Positions 1 to 8,514 of a stretch of 30,240 nucleotides of DNA are shown piece by piece. The notes below the pieces were generated by a model. It searched no databases and was not told the DNA's origin. It saw only the letters and a list, made by a program, of their open reading frames with translations. The DNA lies in the NCBI GenBank assembly GCA_964609775.1, contig CAZSSJ010000014.1:1-30240 (forward strand), given 5' to 3'. A program made the position numbers and the translations under genes. Origin of the DNA: CAZNUP01 sp964609775 (lineage in GTDB: Bacteria; Patescibacteriota; Microgenomatia; JAMCZE01). The first letter of the stretch is position 1; each line of letters opens with the position of its first letter.

Positions 1-43
1 TGAAACAGAGTTACTTAACCTACAGATAACTGTACCAATTTAG

Positions 44-352
44 GGGTGCACTCCACTAATTCTGGATAAGATTCGTTTCGGCTCGGTCGCCGCCTTTGAA
101 TATCTGGTCAGCTTCCTCGAACAAACCGACCAAAAAAGAGGAAACGCTCATGACAAGGTGTTCAAGGAATACCTGAACGAAAGTTTGCTTCTCAACGTCC
201 GGCCGGTCAAAGAAAAGAATCAACTTGAGTTTTCCTATTCAATTCGCCACAAAGATCCTCAGATCCTGTCGGCTTTTACCCAAGCCCTCGGAAAGCTTAA
301 AGCGGTTAGCAATGTGGAAATTGTCTCTGTCCAACGTGACATCGAATATTAA
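44..352 (+). CDS. C-terminal remnant of an unrecognised protein
   Basis: An open frame runs from after a stop at 41-43 to the TAA at 350-352. Its only ordinary start codon is GTG at 158, yet the translation upstream (from about 62, LDKIRFGSVAAFEYLVSFLE) also looks like real protein, so the beginning of the gene is probably missing or out of frame. Bases 1-43 contain stops in all three + frames. The last ~55 residues alternate like a small beta-alpha-beta-beta domain and end NVEIVSVQRDIEY, which faintly recalls the C-terminal domain of MgtC or DUF4956 proteins; this is only an impression and no function is assigned. It may be the end of a gene unrelated to the polysaccharide locus. Confidence 0.5.
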   Translation, partial: GCTPLILDKIRFGSVAAFEYLVSFLEQTDQKRGNAHDKVFKEYLNESLLLNVRPVKEKNQLEFSYSIRHKDPQILSAFTQALGKLKAVSNVEIVSVQRDIEY

Positions 353-417
353 GTGGTCCAGCTCCCACGTCGTCCTTAACACGACCCTAATTCTGCTGCC
401 GCGACCTCATGACATTC

Positions 418-426
418 TGCTAGAAT
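418..426 (+). promoter_or_regulatory. Putative extended -10 promoter before the first locus gene
   Basis: The 84-base spacer 353-436 contains TGC TAGAAT at 418-426, an extended -10 type hexamer. There is no good -35 hexamer 16-18 bases upstream. Transcription would start around 432-434, just before the ATG at 437, giving a leaderless or nearly leaderless mRNA, consistent with the absence of a Shine-Dalgarno motif. No T-tailed hairpin was found in the spacer. This is a weak prediction from one motif. Confidence 0.3.
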
Positions 427-436
427 CTAATCACCA

Positions 437-2017
437 ATGTCTAAATCTCTCCTTACAATTCTTTTGATCGCGATTTTCTTCAAGCAATTGACCTGGTCGG
501 CTTTCATCCCCCTCTGGCAATTCCCCGACGAACAGGCCCATTTTGGCCAGGTAGCTTTTGTCGCCGAAACCAGCAAACTTCGTCTTAGTGCCAACAATCT
601 CAACCGCGAAATTCACGAAACCACGGTTTTTCTCGGCACGGCCCGGGACGAGTTTGGCAATAACCGCTATACCTATCATCCGAAATACAATGTTCCCTAC
701 ACAAGTTCCTTGATCGGGGCGAATGAAAAAGAAATTGCCCAGCTTCCTTCTTCCTTCCGAACAGAATTTGTCAAGCGGGAAGCCACCGGCTACCCCCCTC
801 TTTATTATCTACTGGCTGCCCAGGTCTATTCCGCTTTCTCCTCCGGAACCATTTTCGACCGCGTCTTTGCCATTCGCCTTTTCACTTCTCTGACGCTCAT
901 TGCTTTGGTGGGAGTCACCTACAAGATAGGCAAACTTGTTTTTGCTGACTCTCTTTCTCCCTTAATCCTGGCAACACTCGTCGGCTTCATGCCCATGCTC
1001 ACTTTTGTCCACGCCGGTGTCAGCTCCGACCCGCTCTTCAACCTTTTGTTCAGTCTTTTTCTCTATTTCTGCCTCCGCCTCCTTAATCTTGGCCTCAAAT
1101 GGTCAACGATACTTGGTTTAATCCTTACCCTTCTGCTTTCCTTCTGGACCAAACCCCAAGCCCACATAATGCTTTTTATTCTTGCCCCCGTTCTGCCGTT
1201 TGTGATTGTTCGCCAAACAAGAAAAGATTCCTTTGCCCACGGCGTTGCGCTTGCAGCGATCATCTCGACAATCCTGTTTTTTGCCTATCGGGGAATCATT
1301 TCTCCGCTACTTAACGGTCGCACCATCATTCCCGAGTCCAACGGCATTTCGCTCCCCCTCTCGCCCTCTCCTTACTTAGAGCATCTTCAGTTCACCCTGG
1401 GGCATACCTATCGTGAAGTCCTTCCTTGGTACTGGGGGGTCTTTCGATGGCTTTCTCTGGGGCTTCCCGATCCCCTCCGCTCAATTACCAACTGGTTGAC
1501 CGCATTTTCCTTTGTTAGCCTGATAATCTCTTGGTTTTTGGCGCTGTATAAAAGAAAGTTCTCTCGGCAGTTCTTGTCAGTCACCTTCCTTGCGTTTGCT
1601 TTCATTATCTACTTCACCGCCCTCACTGTTTTTGACTTCACCTTCCGGCTCAGCCACGGGTTTTCTTTCGGTATCCAAGGCCGCTATTTCTTCCCAGTCA
1701 TCATACCAGTGATGGCCGTCATCTTTCATGGTCTGACATGGTGGGTAAAACTTCCTTGGAGAAAGCTAGTTTCCATTACCATTGCTTTGGGAATTATCGT
1801 GTTAAGTGTTTTGGTATTCTTCTATGTGGTTGACAGCTATTATGAACTCTCTTGGCCAACCTTTTTCAGGGAAGTCAGTCAATACAAGCCAATTTGGCTC
1901 AAGTATCCAGTTAATCTTTTCATCCTCACTTTGTTCCTTGCCAGTTCTGTTTTCTTTGTCTTCCTTCTATCCAAAATGATCTACTCTACGTCTGTAGCTA
2001 ATATCCGAAAAAATTAA
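437..2017 (+). CDS. DUF2142-like polytopic membrane glycosyltransferase (GT-C type)
   Basis: A 526-residue multi-spanning membrane protein. An N-terminal membrane segment (about 5-27) is followed by FPDEQAHF at 29-36, an acidic pair in the first external loop typical of DUF2142 and GT39/GT-C proteins. TGYPPLYYLLAA follows near 116-127, and near 411 there is GIQGRYFFPVIIP, the late conserved motif of DUF2142 proteins. About ten hydrophobic segments lie in between. The family is associated with bacterial surface-polysaccharide loci and is thought to transfer sugars from polyprenyl-phosphate donors on the outer membrane face; the substrate here is unknown. It is the first complete gene of the locus, with a promoter-like extended -10 just upstream. 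Its GC content appears higher than that of the next genes. Family call is confident, enzymatic role less so. Confidence 0.75.
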   Translation: MSKSLLTILLIAIFFKQLTWSAFIPLWQFPDEQAHFGQVAFVAETSKLRLSANNLNREIHETTVFLGTARDEFGNNRYTYHPKYNVPYTSSLIGANEKEIAQLPSSFRTEFVKREATGYPPLYYLLAAQVYSAFSSGTIFDRVFAIRLFTSLTLIALVGVTYKIGKLVFADSLSPLILATLVGFMPMLTFVHAGVSSDPLFNLLFSLFLYFCLRLLNLGLKWSTILGLILTLLLSFWTKPQAHIMLFILAPVLPFVIVRQTRKDSFAHGVALAAIISTILFFAYRGIISPLLNGRTIIPESNGISLPLSPSPYLEHLQFTLGHTYREVLPWYWGVFRWLSLGLPDPLRSITNWLTAFSFVSLIISWFLALYKRKFSRQFLSVTFLAFAFIIYFTALTVFDFTFRLSHGFSFGIQGRYFFPVIIPVMAVIFHGLTWWVKLPWRKLVSITIALGIIVLSVLVFFYVVDSYYELSWPTFFREVSQYKPIWLKYPVNLFILTLFLASSVFFVFLLSKMIYSTSVANIRKN

Positions 2018-2041
2018 CTAAACAATTAATACACGACCGTT

Positions 2042-4279
2042 ATGTTTTTGTTTAATCAAAAGAATCTAAAAATTATGATCTCCATCATCACACCGGCTCA
2101 CAACGAGGAATCTACCATCAAGCAATTTGTCCAAAGCGCGATCACTTATTTGAAGATGAAAAAGATCCCCGGAGAGGTCATTGTTGCTCAGAATGGGAGC
2201 AATGACGAAACCGCTAGCATACTGTCACAATTGAAAAAACAATATAAGCCTCTAAGGATACTTTCGTTGCCCCAAGGAAACAAAGGATTGGCTTTAAGAA
2301 CAGCGCTGACCGAAGCCAAAGGAGAAAAATTGATTACCTTGGACACTGACCTTTGGGACAGTAAGTTTGTTGATCAATCAGTAGAGCTACTTGAAAAATA
2401 CGATGTTGTCGTCGGTTCAAAAGTAATCGCTGGGGCAAAAGACGGTCGACCGTTGTTAAGTAGAGAATTGAACTATTTATATAACTTTGCAATCAAATTA
2501 TTCTTCAATTTTAAAGGAACGGAAACCCATGCTAAACTTTCATTCCGAAAAGACTCTCTCCTGCCTCTTATTGCCAAATGTACCAGCGATCACTTGATTT
2601 TTGATACTGAACTGATAATCCGCGCCGAACGTGAAGGTCTGCCAAGGATTGAAATTCCCACCACGGCAAAAGAAATTCGTGGCCGACGTTTTTCCGTGTT
2701 AGACCACTTAGTAAAGACAGCCAAAAACTTTCTGATTCTCGGTCAAACATTAGGATTCTCCATAAATAGAGGCTATCTCATTCTGCTTATCGCCTTAGTC
2801 ATTGGAGCTTTTCTTCGTTTCTTCCAATTTTCTGACTGGTTTTTCTTTTCCGTTGACGAAGAACACTACGCCTACATGACACGGATGATTACCGTGAACC
2901 ATCATTTTCCATTAATTGGTGGCCCAATTTCTGGCACTAAGCTCTATATGGCTCCCTGGTTCCTTTATTTCAACTCAATTTGGTTTTGGATCGGGAACAA
3001 TAGTGTCTTGTTTGCCGGGGCAGTTTTTGTCTTCTTAGAGTTACTCGCTATCATCTTTGTCTTTAAGCTAGCAAAAGCCGTCTTCTCCGAAAGAGCCGCT
3101 GCCCTCGCGGCCCTTTTATACAGCTCATCAACGCTAATGGCGCTCTTTGACAGACACTACTGGAATATTACCCTCGTCCCCCTAATTTCAATCCTCACTT
3201 TCTACACTCTGTACAAATACCACCAGTCAAATCGGAAGTGGATAATCGTCACCGCACTGGCGCTCGGGTTTGGTTTGAGTACCACCTTTAGCGTTTTTGT
3301 CATTTTCTTATTTGCTCTTGCTTCTATTGTCGTCATCAAAAAAAGAACCCTTTTTCAAGATTTAGCTAAGTTTTTGGGCATCGTCTCACTGCTTCATCTG
3401 CCTCTAGTATTTTTTGACCTTCGGCATGAGTTTTGGCTTCTTAAAGGCGTCAAAGAGCTTCTGTCAGGCAACTACACTAGTGGCTCCGGCTATCTTCCCG
3501 AGACACTCTTGCGGTCGTTATCCCTGTTTGTGGAAACGTTGTCCCAGTNNNNNNNNNNTAGCGGTCCTGTCGACGTCTCTGACGTCACTTCAATTTGTGA
3601 CTTGGGAGTTCAAAGATTGTCATCATTTCCCGGAATTGCGTTAGTAATAGTAGTTCTACTTTCCATCTTTACTTTTATCGCCCTCCAAAAAAGATCCAAA
3701 ACCCTATTTCTGATCTTAGTCTTCGCGGCAGTTAACATTCTCTCGATTCTTTTCTTTAGAACCGACGCGCAGTCTCGACATTTTCTGCCTTTCCTGCCCC
3801 TGTTTTTTGTCCTCACTGGCGGAGCCTTGGGATATTTAATCGACCTCAAAAATAACCTAAAAGTTCCGATTCTTTTGATAGTAATCGTGTTGTCTCTTGT
3901 CAATCTGCTCACTCTAGTGACTTCTCATGCCTCCTACGGACTGTCAGACAAGATGAAAGCAGTTAAGTATATTGCCCAAAACACCGAAACAGGTAAATTC
4001 CACTTCGATTCGGTCGGCGATTGTCACAAGTGGGGCTATCGCTACCTGTTCAGTTATTTGAATCACGAACCGGCCAGTAGCTACTTGGATCCGGAGTTCT
4101 CCTGGATGTATCAAGCAAAGCCCCATCCCCAGGATGCCACTGTCAAAGCGACCATTGTCTCACCAAACAAAAACATCCCCCAGCCCGATTGGCTTCTTGA
4201 CAAAAGGAAGCAACTTCGAGACAGAGCCCACGACCGGGCCAAGTTTGGTAACGTTGAAGTGTACCTAGAGAAACTCTAA
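2042..4279 (+). CDS. GT2 polyprenyl-phosphate-sugar synthase-like domain fused to a GT-C membrane domain
   Basis: A 745-residue two-domain protein. Residues 12-235 are a GT-A fold GT2 domain: ITPAHNEE (16-23), NGSNDET (51-57), GNKGLALRTAL (79-89) and the DxD motif LDTDL (100-104). The GNKGxAxRTA signature resembles DPM1/Alg5-type enzymes that make polyprenyl-phosphate hexose. From about 244 onward it is a polytopic GT39-like domain with SVDEEHY at 270-276 (acidic catalytic pair) and about ten hydrophobic segments. ATG 2075 (MISIITPAHNEE) may be the real start, as GT2 proteins usually begin there; no ribosome-binding site favours either. Ten Ns at 3549-3558 fall in the GT-C part, but the frame is the same on both sides. 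The GT2 part is strikingly AT-rich. The protein may both make and use its lipid-linked sugar donor (inference). Confidence 0.8.
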   Translation: MFLFNQKNLKIMISIITPAHNEESTIKQFVQSAITYLKMKKIPGEVIVAQNGSNDETASILSQLKKQYKPLRILSLPQGNKGLALRTALTEAKGEKLITLDTDLWDSKFVDQSVELLEKYDVVVGSKVIAGAKDGRPLLSRELNYLYNFAIKLFFNFKGTETHAKLSFRKDSLLPLIAKCTSDHLIFDTELIIRAEREGLPRIEIPTTAKEIRGRRFSVLDHLVKTAKNFLILGQTLGFSINRGYLILLIALVIGAFLRFFQFSDWFFFSVDEEHYAYMTRMITVNHHFPLIGGPISGTKLYMAPWFLYFNSIWFWIGNNSVLFAGAVFVFLELLAIIFVFKLAKAVFSERAAALAALLYSSSTLMALFDRHYWNITLVPLISILTFYTLYKYHQSNRKWIIVTALALGFGLSTTFSVFVIFLFALASIVVIKKRTLFQDLAKFLGIVSLLHLPLVFFDLRHEFWLLKGVKELLSGNYTSGSGYLPETLLRSLSLFVETLSQXXXXSGPVDVSDVTSICDLGVQRLSSFPGIALVIVVLLSIFTFIALQKRSKTLFLILVFAAVNILSILFFRTDAQSRHFLPFLPLFFVLTGGALGYLIDLKNNLKVPILLIVIVLSLVNLLTLVTSHASYGLSDKMKAVKYIAQNTETGKFHFDSVGDCHKWGYRYLFSYLNHEPASSYLDPEFSWMYQAKPHPQDATVKATIVSPNKNIPQPDWLLDKRKQLRDRAHDRAKFGNVEVYLEKL
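3549..3558. other. Assembly gap (10 N)
   Basis: Ten undetermined bases inside the GT-C half of the 2042-4279 gene. Hydrophobic, family-like sequence resumes in the same reading frame after the gap, so the true missing length is probably 1 modulo 3, or the Ns replace ten real bases. The residues just after the gap, up to the next hydrophobic segment, cannot be judged. Confidence 0.98.
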
Positions 4280-4281
4280 CT

Positions 4282-5505
4282 ATGTGGAAACACGGATTCA
4301 ATTCAATCATTGTTTCGGCTGGCACAGGAATCAACCTGCTGTTAGGTCTCCTTTTCTATTTGATTGTGGCACGATCTTTGACTCCGTCTGACTTTGGAAT
4401 AGTGGCGGTGGTACTTTCAATCTCAGTGGTCATCAGTGACATTTTTGATTTAGGTATAAACACGGCCATTGTCAAAGAACTGGCGATTGGGAAAAGGTAT
4501 TTAAACACCCTTTTTACAATCAAATTGGCAACCGCTCTTGCAGTTGTCCTCTTAGGGTCAATGTTGAGCCCAATCATTTCCCATTTTTTATTCAAAGGTG
4601 CACACGCCATCCTCATCTATTTGGGCTTCCTTGGCGCAGGCGCTACAATTCTTTTTGGCTTTTGGAACTATTGTTTGATTGCCAACAAAAAATTCATTCA
4701 GGCAAGTCTTTTAGGCATTTCTTCGAATGTGTTCAGATTGTTGATAATTTTTTCGCTGTCTGCCGTTTCCAAACAAACGGCTCTGGTGGCGTATGTAGTT
4801 AGCCTGTTTTTGGTTCTTCCTGTAGGGGCTTATGCCACAAGACACTTGGCAGCGCCCAGGATCGAGTTCGATAGGACCCACTTACTATCAATTTTCAGGT
4901 TCAGTCGGTGGATTGGGGCGAGTGTCGCTTTGGGGTCGATTTTTTCTCGACTTGACAATTTTCTGATAGTTTCCCTTTCCAGTTCTTTTCAAGCAGGAAT
5001 CTACACTTCGGTCCAACGCATTTTTCTCACCGTCAACCAACTCCCTAGTGCAATCGGGACAGCGCTTGGCCCGGATCTGTCATCCGGAAACAAAAACAAA
5101 GTCAAAAAGGCTACCCAATTCAACTGGCTAATCTCAATTTTCTTGTCTCTAGCTTTAGTGGCTCTCATCCTATTAACCGATTCTCTAGTGCCTCTGGCGT
5201 TAGGGCCAGCCTACTCCTCAGCTATCATTCCGGCAAAAATACTCGGTCTGGGGACAATTTTCTTTGTCTTGTCAATGCCAGCAAATTCTTATTTGATTTA
5301 TACTTTGGGTTGGTCAAAAGTCACATTCTGGATTACCCTTGTCCAACTGTTAATGATCTTAACTTTGAATATGATCTTTGTTCCCCAACTGCAAGCCACA
5401 GGCTCAGCACTTTCTTATCTCATTTCTACCTTTTTCGGCCTTTCTGCCTACTTGCTAATATTTATCAAGAGCTATGGAAATGATCAAGCCATTGTCAAAA
5501 ATTAG
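4282..5505 (+). CDS. Wzx-type polysaccharide flippase (MOP superfamily)
   Basis: A 407-residue protein with about 12 hydrophobic segments. The N-terminus carries INLLLGLLFYLIVARSLTPS followed by DFGIVAVVLS, the typical opening of O-antigen/capsule translocases (RfbX/Wzx, MOP superfamily), with DLGINTAIVKEL in the next helix. Length fits the family (roughly 400-480). The expected role is to flip undecaprenyl-pyrophosphate-linked oligosaccharides from the inner to the outer face of the cytoplasmic membrane. It starts two bases after the preceding stop and overlaps the next gene, so it is in one transcription unit with them. It is the only flippase in the window, implying one main lipid-linked repeat unit for the whole cluster. 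Family confident; substrate unknown. Confidence 0.9.
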   Translation: MWKHGFNSIIVSAGTGINLLLGLLFYLIVARSLTPSDFGIVAVVLSISVVISDIFDLGINTAIVKELAIGKRYLNTLFTIKLATALAVVLLGSMLSPIISHFLFKGAHAILIYLGFLGAGATILFGFWNYCLIANKKFIQASLLGISSNVFRLLIIFSLSAVSKQTALVAYVVSLFLVLPVGAYATRHLAAPRIEFDRTHLLSIFRFSRWIGASVALGSIFSRLDNFLIVSLSSSFQAGIYTSVQRIFLTVNQLPSAIGTALGPDLSSGNKNKVKKATQFNWLISIFLSLALVALILLTDSLVPLALGPAYSSAIIPAKILGLGTIFFVLSMPANSYLIYTLGWSKVTFWITLVQLLMILTLNMIFVPQLQATGSALSYLISTFFGLSAYLLIFIKSYGNDQAIVKN

Positions 5506-6904
5506 CACGCTCGCCCTCGCTATTTTGACATTGCTCTACTTGCTAACTAGAACTATAAATATTTTGAGCCTGCCAATCTTTCTTGACGAAGCACTCTATC
5601 TCCGCATGACAAGAGATTTGTTAAGTTTCGGTCAAATTTGGATCTCATTTGTGGACGGCAAAGAGCCATTTTTCTTTTGGGTCAACGCCATTTTCCTTCG
5701 CATCCTCCCAAATCCCTTATTTGCCGGTCGACTGCTTCAAGTTCTTGCCGGTCTGGGGACTCTGCTGGTCCTATACCATCTGACCAACTACTTGTTCAAA
5801 AGAAAAGTCGCCCTCGTTGCCTCGCTTTTATACATTTTTTCTCCGTTTTTTTTGCTCTACAATCGCTTGGCAATTCTGGACAACTTTTTGACTTTCATTC
5901 TTATCGCCTATGTTTATTTTCTCTTGCGGACAATAAGAGAACGTTCGAAAAAATATGCGGTTTTGTGTGGAACATTTCTCGGCTTGGCACTTATCACAAA
6001 ATCACTGGCACTGATGTACCTCGTTGCCATCCCAAGCGCACTTTTGGTCTTTGGCAACATTTTTCGGATGAAGCGCCGCGATTTTCTGCCAATTCTTCTG
6101 ATCCTGGCCATCGCTGCCTGTTTATATTTTCCACTGACTCAAGTTCCAGGATTTGAGGCAATTGCAGTTAAAAATGCCACCTTGACTTGGCCGCTCAAAA
6201 CCGCATTCTCAAATCTGGATTCAATTTTTATTATCAACTTGAAAACCGTTATTCGTCATTGGCTACCTTATCTTTGGGGATTTGTCCCGATGGGCCTAGT
6301 GGCGCTCTTTTCCACCCTAGCAGTTTTTAGAAAAAACAGAGAGATAATTTTCCTGATCGCTTTATTGGTCATTCCAACTTTGGCTGGCACACTAATCGGT
6401 CGGATATTTTTTCCTCGACATTTGCTCTTCACCACGGTGCCCTTTCTCATTATCTTGGCATGGGCAATTGTGCATCTGGCTGACAATATAAAAAGTAAAC
6501 TACTCGCCTTTGCAGTGGTGCTTTGCTTACTTATCCAGCCAGGAATCTCTACTTTGAGTTTGGCCTACTGGAATAAGCCAAACTTTCTGCCTGAAATTGA
6601 GAAGTGGCAACTATACTATGGCTGGCCCTCCGGAAATTGTCTTTTGCTCCCTGTCGAGAAGATCGAAAAACTCGCTGCTACCGAACTAATCAAAGTCTCT
6701 ATTCCACCAGATGGCGTGGCGGAAGTTATGAAGCTTTCATTTTATGATTCCAGAGCTGTTACACTACTTCCAGACGCCAACGCGAAAGTAGCCGATTATC
6801 AAGTTTTCAATTATTATCAGGAGGACACTGCCCTAAAACCGCTAACTTTGGACAGTAAGCTATGCCGTCAGCCACCCAAAATTTATGAGCTCCAAAAAGA
6901 TTAG
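5474..6904 (+). CDS. GT39-family (ArnT/PMT-like) membrane glycosyltransferase
   Basis: A 476-residue membrane protein. After the first membrane helix comes IFLDEALYL (D38, E39), the acidic pair in external loop 1 that defines PMT/ArnT-type enzymes. KEPFFFWVNA follows in the same loop, equivalent to the HPPL-type motif, then RLLQVLAGLGTLLVLYHL and RLAILDNFLTF. About ten to eleven hydrophobic segments precede a soluble C-terminal tail of about 100 residues. The family transfers a sugar from a polyprenyl-phosphate donor to a glycan, lipid or protein on the outer face of the membrane. The start at 5474 overlaps the flippase gene by 32 bases; ATG 5480 is an alternative giving a 26-base overlap. 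Acceptor and donor cannot be read from the sequence. Confidence 0.85.
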   Translation: MEMIKPLSKISTLALAILTLLYLLTRTINILSLPIFLDEALYLRMTRDLLSFGQIWISFVDGKEPFFFWVNAIFLRILPNPLFAGRLLQVLAGLGTLLVLYHLTNYLFKRKVALVASLLYIFSPFFLLYNRLAILDNFLTFILIAYVYFLLRTIRERSKKYAVLCGTFLGLALITKSLALMYLVAIPSALLVFGNIFRMKRRDFLPILLILAIAACLYFPLTQVPGFEAIAVKNATLTWPLKTAFSNLDSIFIINLKTVIRHWLPYLWGFVPMGLVALFSTLAVFRKNREIIFLIALLVIPTLAGTLIGRIFFPRHLLFTTVPFLIILAWAIVHLADNIKSKLLAFAVVLCLLIQPGISTLSLAYWNKPNFLPEIEKWQLYYGWPSGNCLLLPVEKIEKLAATELIKVSIPPDGVAEVMKLSFYDSRAVTLLPDANAKVADYQVFNYYQEDTALKPLTLDSKLCRQPPKIYELQKD

Positions 6905-7697
6905 GATAACCACTCAAACACTCTTCAAAAATGAGGACAAATTTATCTGGTACGCCCTGTCTGCTTGGGAACCATACGCCACGCAGATGCTCGTCTGGAA
7001 TGACGAGTCTTCTGACCAGAGCGAAGAGATCGTCAAAGGAATCAAATCTTCAAAGATAAAATATAAACACATCAGCGCAAGTAGCGAGGCCCAGCTAACA
7101 CTGTTGCGTAATCAGATGCTACAGCAGACCAAGACAGAATGGTTCCTCCTCCTCGATGGCGATGAGATATGGAATAACTCAACGGTAACTAAATTTCTCG
7201 ACTACATAGAAAACCAACCAGCGAGTGTCTATGCAATAGTAATGCGGACGAGAAATTGTGTTGGTGACGTCTATCACTATCTTCCCGAAGACGAAGGAAG
7301 GTATGAACTATTAGGAAAAAGGGGACACCTCAACATCCGTGCCTATCGAAAGTTGCCAGGATTTAGATGGGAAGGACAATATCCCCTGGAAAAATATGTT
7401 GACGCCCGAGGCAGCTCCATAAATGATCAGCAAGACCGTCTGTCATTTTTTGACAACTTCTATTGGCACATGACCCATCTGCCAAGGTCGTCATCTAAAG
7501 AGACAGTTAAAGGGTGGAGAGAAACAAAGATAGAAGGAGGAATCAAAATAAAGGAAGAAGAACTACCAGAAGTATTTTGGCTGCCGGCTCCACCTTTGGT
7601 CCCGTCTCCTCTTACAAAACGAAGTCTCCCCGAAGAGATTTTGGGCAAACTAGTAACCCCAATTAAAAAAATTAGACGGGCGGTTCTCACCAAATGA
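6885..7697 (+). CDS. GT2-family glycosyltransferase
   Basis: A 270-residue, mostly soluble protein with a GT-A fold GT2 catalytic domain over roughly residues 5-200. Visible motifs are TLFKNEDKFI (12-21), WNDESSDQSEEIV (38-50) for nucleotide binding, and LLLDGDEIW (88-96) containing the metal-binding DxD (D91, D93). The style (FKNE, WNDESSDQS, DGDE) matches WaaE/KdtX-like GT2 enzymes that extend glycans in the cytoplasm with nucleotide-sugar donors. The C-terminus (about 230-270) is basic and proline-rich and may contact the membrane (inference). The gene overlaps the preceding one by 20 bases and the following methyltransferase by the ATGA at 7694-7697, so co-translation is likely. Sugar specificity unknown. 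Confidence 0.85.
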   Translation: MSSKKIRITTQTLFKNEDKFIWYALSAWEPYATQMLVWNDESSDQSEEIVKGIKSSKIKYKHISASSEAQLTLLRNQMLQQTKTEWFLLLDGDEIWNNSTVTKFLDYIENQPASVYAIVMRTRNCVGDVYHYLPEDEGRYELLGKRGHLNIRAYRKLPGFRWEGQYPLEKYVDARGSSINDQQDRLSFFDNFYWHMTHLPRSSSKETVKGWRETKIEGGIKIKEEELPEVFWLPAPPLVPSPLTKRSLPEEILGKLVTPIKKIRRAVLTK

Positions 7698-8470
7698 AAA
7701 GTGACACCTGTCAAAATATTTGGCAGACGAAAAACTACTACAAAACGATCGCCTCGCTCGAGGATTTTTCTCACCCCGGATTCAAAAGAGCCGTTGAGCT
7801 GTCAAAGGAAGCCACAAAAATTCTCGACGTCGGTTGTGGAGACGGCAGCAAGTTAGCAAAACTTGGGGGGATAAGGAGTGCTCGAGCCGGCGTAGAAATC
7901 TCTTCAATGGCAGTAGAAGTTAGCCGTAAAAAGCTCCCTCAAATCAAATTTATCCACCAAACCAATGACCGTCTTCCATTTACAGAAAACATTTTTGATA
8001 TCGTTACCAGCTTTTTCGTTTTGGAACATACGCAAAATCCAGACAAAATGATTTCCGAAATGATCCGAGTAGCCAAAAACGGCGGATTAATCATCTGGCT
8101 CGCTCCTAACTTCGGCGCCCCCAATCGGGCTTCACCAAATTTTACCGGCTCGAGACCTATGAAACTCATAACCGGAATAGTTAATGATTTACAAAATAAT
8201 AATGACCTGAATTGGAGAAAAGTATCGCCAAAAATTACCTCAATAAAAGATTTTCAACCCGATCTGGACACCACCGTCGAACCCTACTTAGGCAGTCTTG
8301 TTTTATTTGTAAAAAGATACGGAGAGATAGTGGAAGCAAGTTCTTCCTGGGATATGGAATCACCACAAGCGAAGATATTCCAGAGAATTATTCGTATACT
8401 TGGAAGCAGGGGAATCTTCCCCTTTAAATATTGGGGACCACACCTTTTTTTAGTTTTAAGAAAACAATGA
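7694..8470 (+). CDS. Class I SAM-dependent methyltransferase
   Basis: A 258-residue protein with a Rossmann-fold methyltransferase domain. Motif I is ILDVGCGDG (43-51), followed by GVEISSMAVEVSRK as the acidic end of strand 2, LPFTENIFDIVTSFFVLEHT (around 92-111) as motifs post-I/II, and VAKNGGLIIWLAPN as motif III. Sitting between glycosyltransferases, it most likely O-methylates a sugar of the glycan, as in many capsule and O-antigen clusters, but the acceptor cannot be told from sequence. It is coupled to the upstream GT2 by an ATGA overlap. Its TGA stop (8468-8470) is also the first three bases of a palindromic repeat element, marking a likely junction in the cluster. Confidence 0.88.
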   Translation: MKSDTCQNIWQTKNYYKTIASLEDFSHPGFKRAVELSKEATKILDVGCGDGSKLAKLGGIRSARAGVEISSMAVEVSRKKLPQIKFIHQTNDRLPFTENIFDIVTSFFVLEHTQNPDKMISEMIRVAKNGGLIIWLAPNFGAPNRASPNFTGSRPMKLITGIVNDLQNNNDLNWRKVSPKITSIKDFQPDLDTTVEPYLGSLVLFVKRYGEIVEASSSWDMESPQAKIFQRIIRILGSRGIFPFKYWGPHLFLVLRKQ

Positions 8471-8514
8471 CCCTTCGACAAGCTCAGGGTCATGGTGAGT
8501 TTATCGAACCATGA
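8468..8514. repeat. REP-like double palindrome spanning a stop-to-start junction
   Basis: Two adjacent hairpins share three bases. The first has arms TGACCCT (8468-8474) and AGGGTCA (8486-8492) around TCGACAAGCTC. The second has arms TCATGGT (8490-8496) and ACCATGA (8508-8514) around GAGTTTATCGA. The reverse complement of the first loop matches the second loop at 9 of 11 positions, so the whole is also an imperfect larger inverted repeat. The stop codon of the upstream gene and the start codon of the downstream gene are both part of the palindromes. Sequences with a CTTCGACAAGCTCAG core are, from memory, common as dispersed palindromes in environmental bacterial genomes. It may be a REP/MITE-like element or a partial terminator; there is no T-tract. 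Confidence 0.75.

Noticed and set aside
1..43. Possible regulatory or repeat sequence with AGTTA...TAACT words
   Set aside because: The inverted words are short and imperfect, and nothing else supports a site.
353..380. Possible hairpin GTGG...CCAC after the left-edge gene as a terminator
   Set aside because: Only a four-base stem and no T-tract; not convincing.
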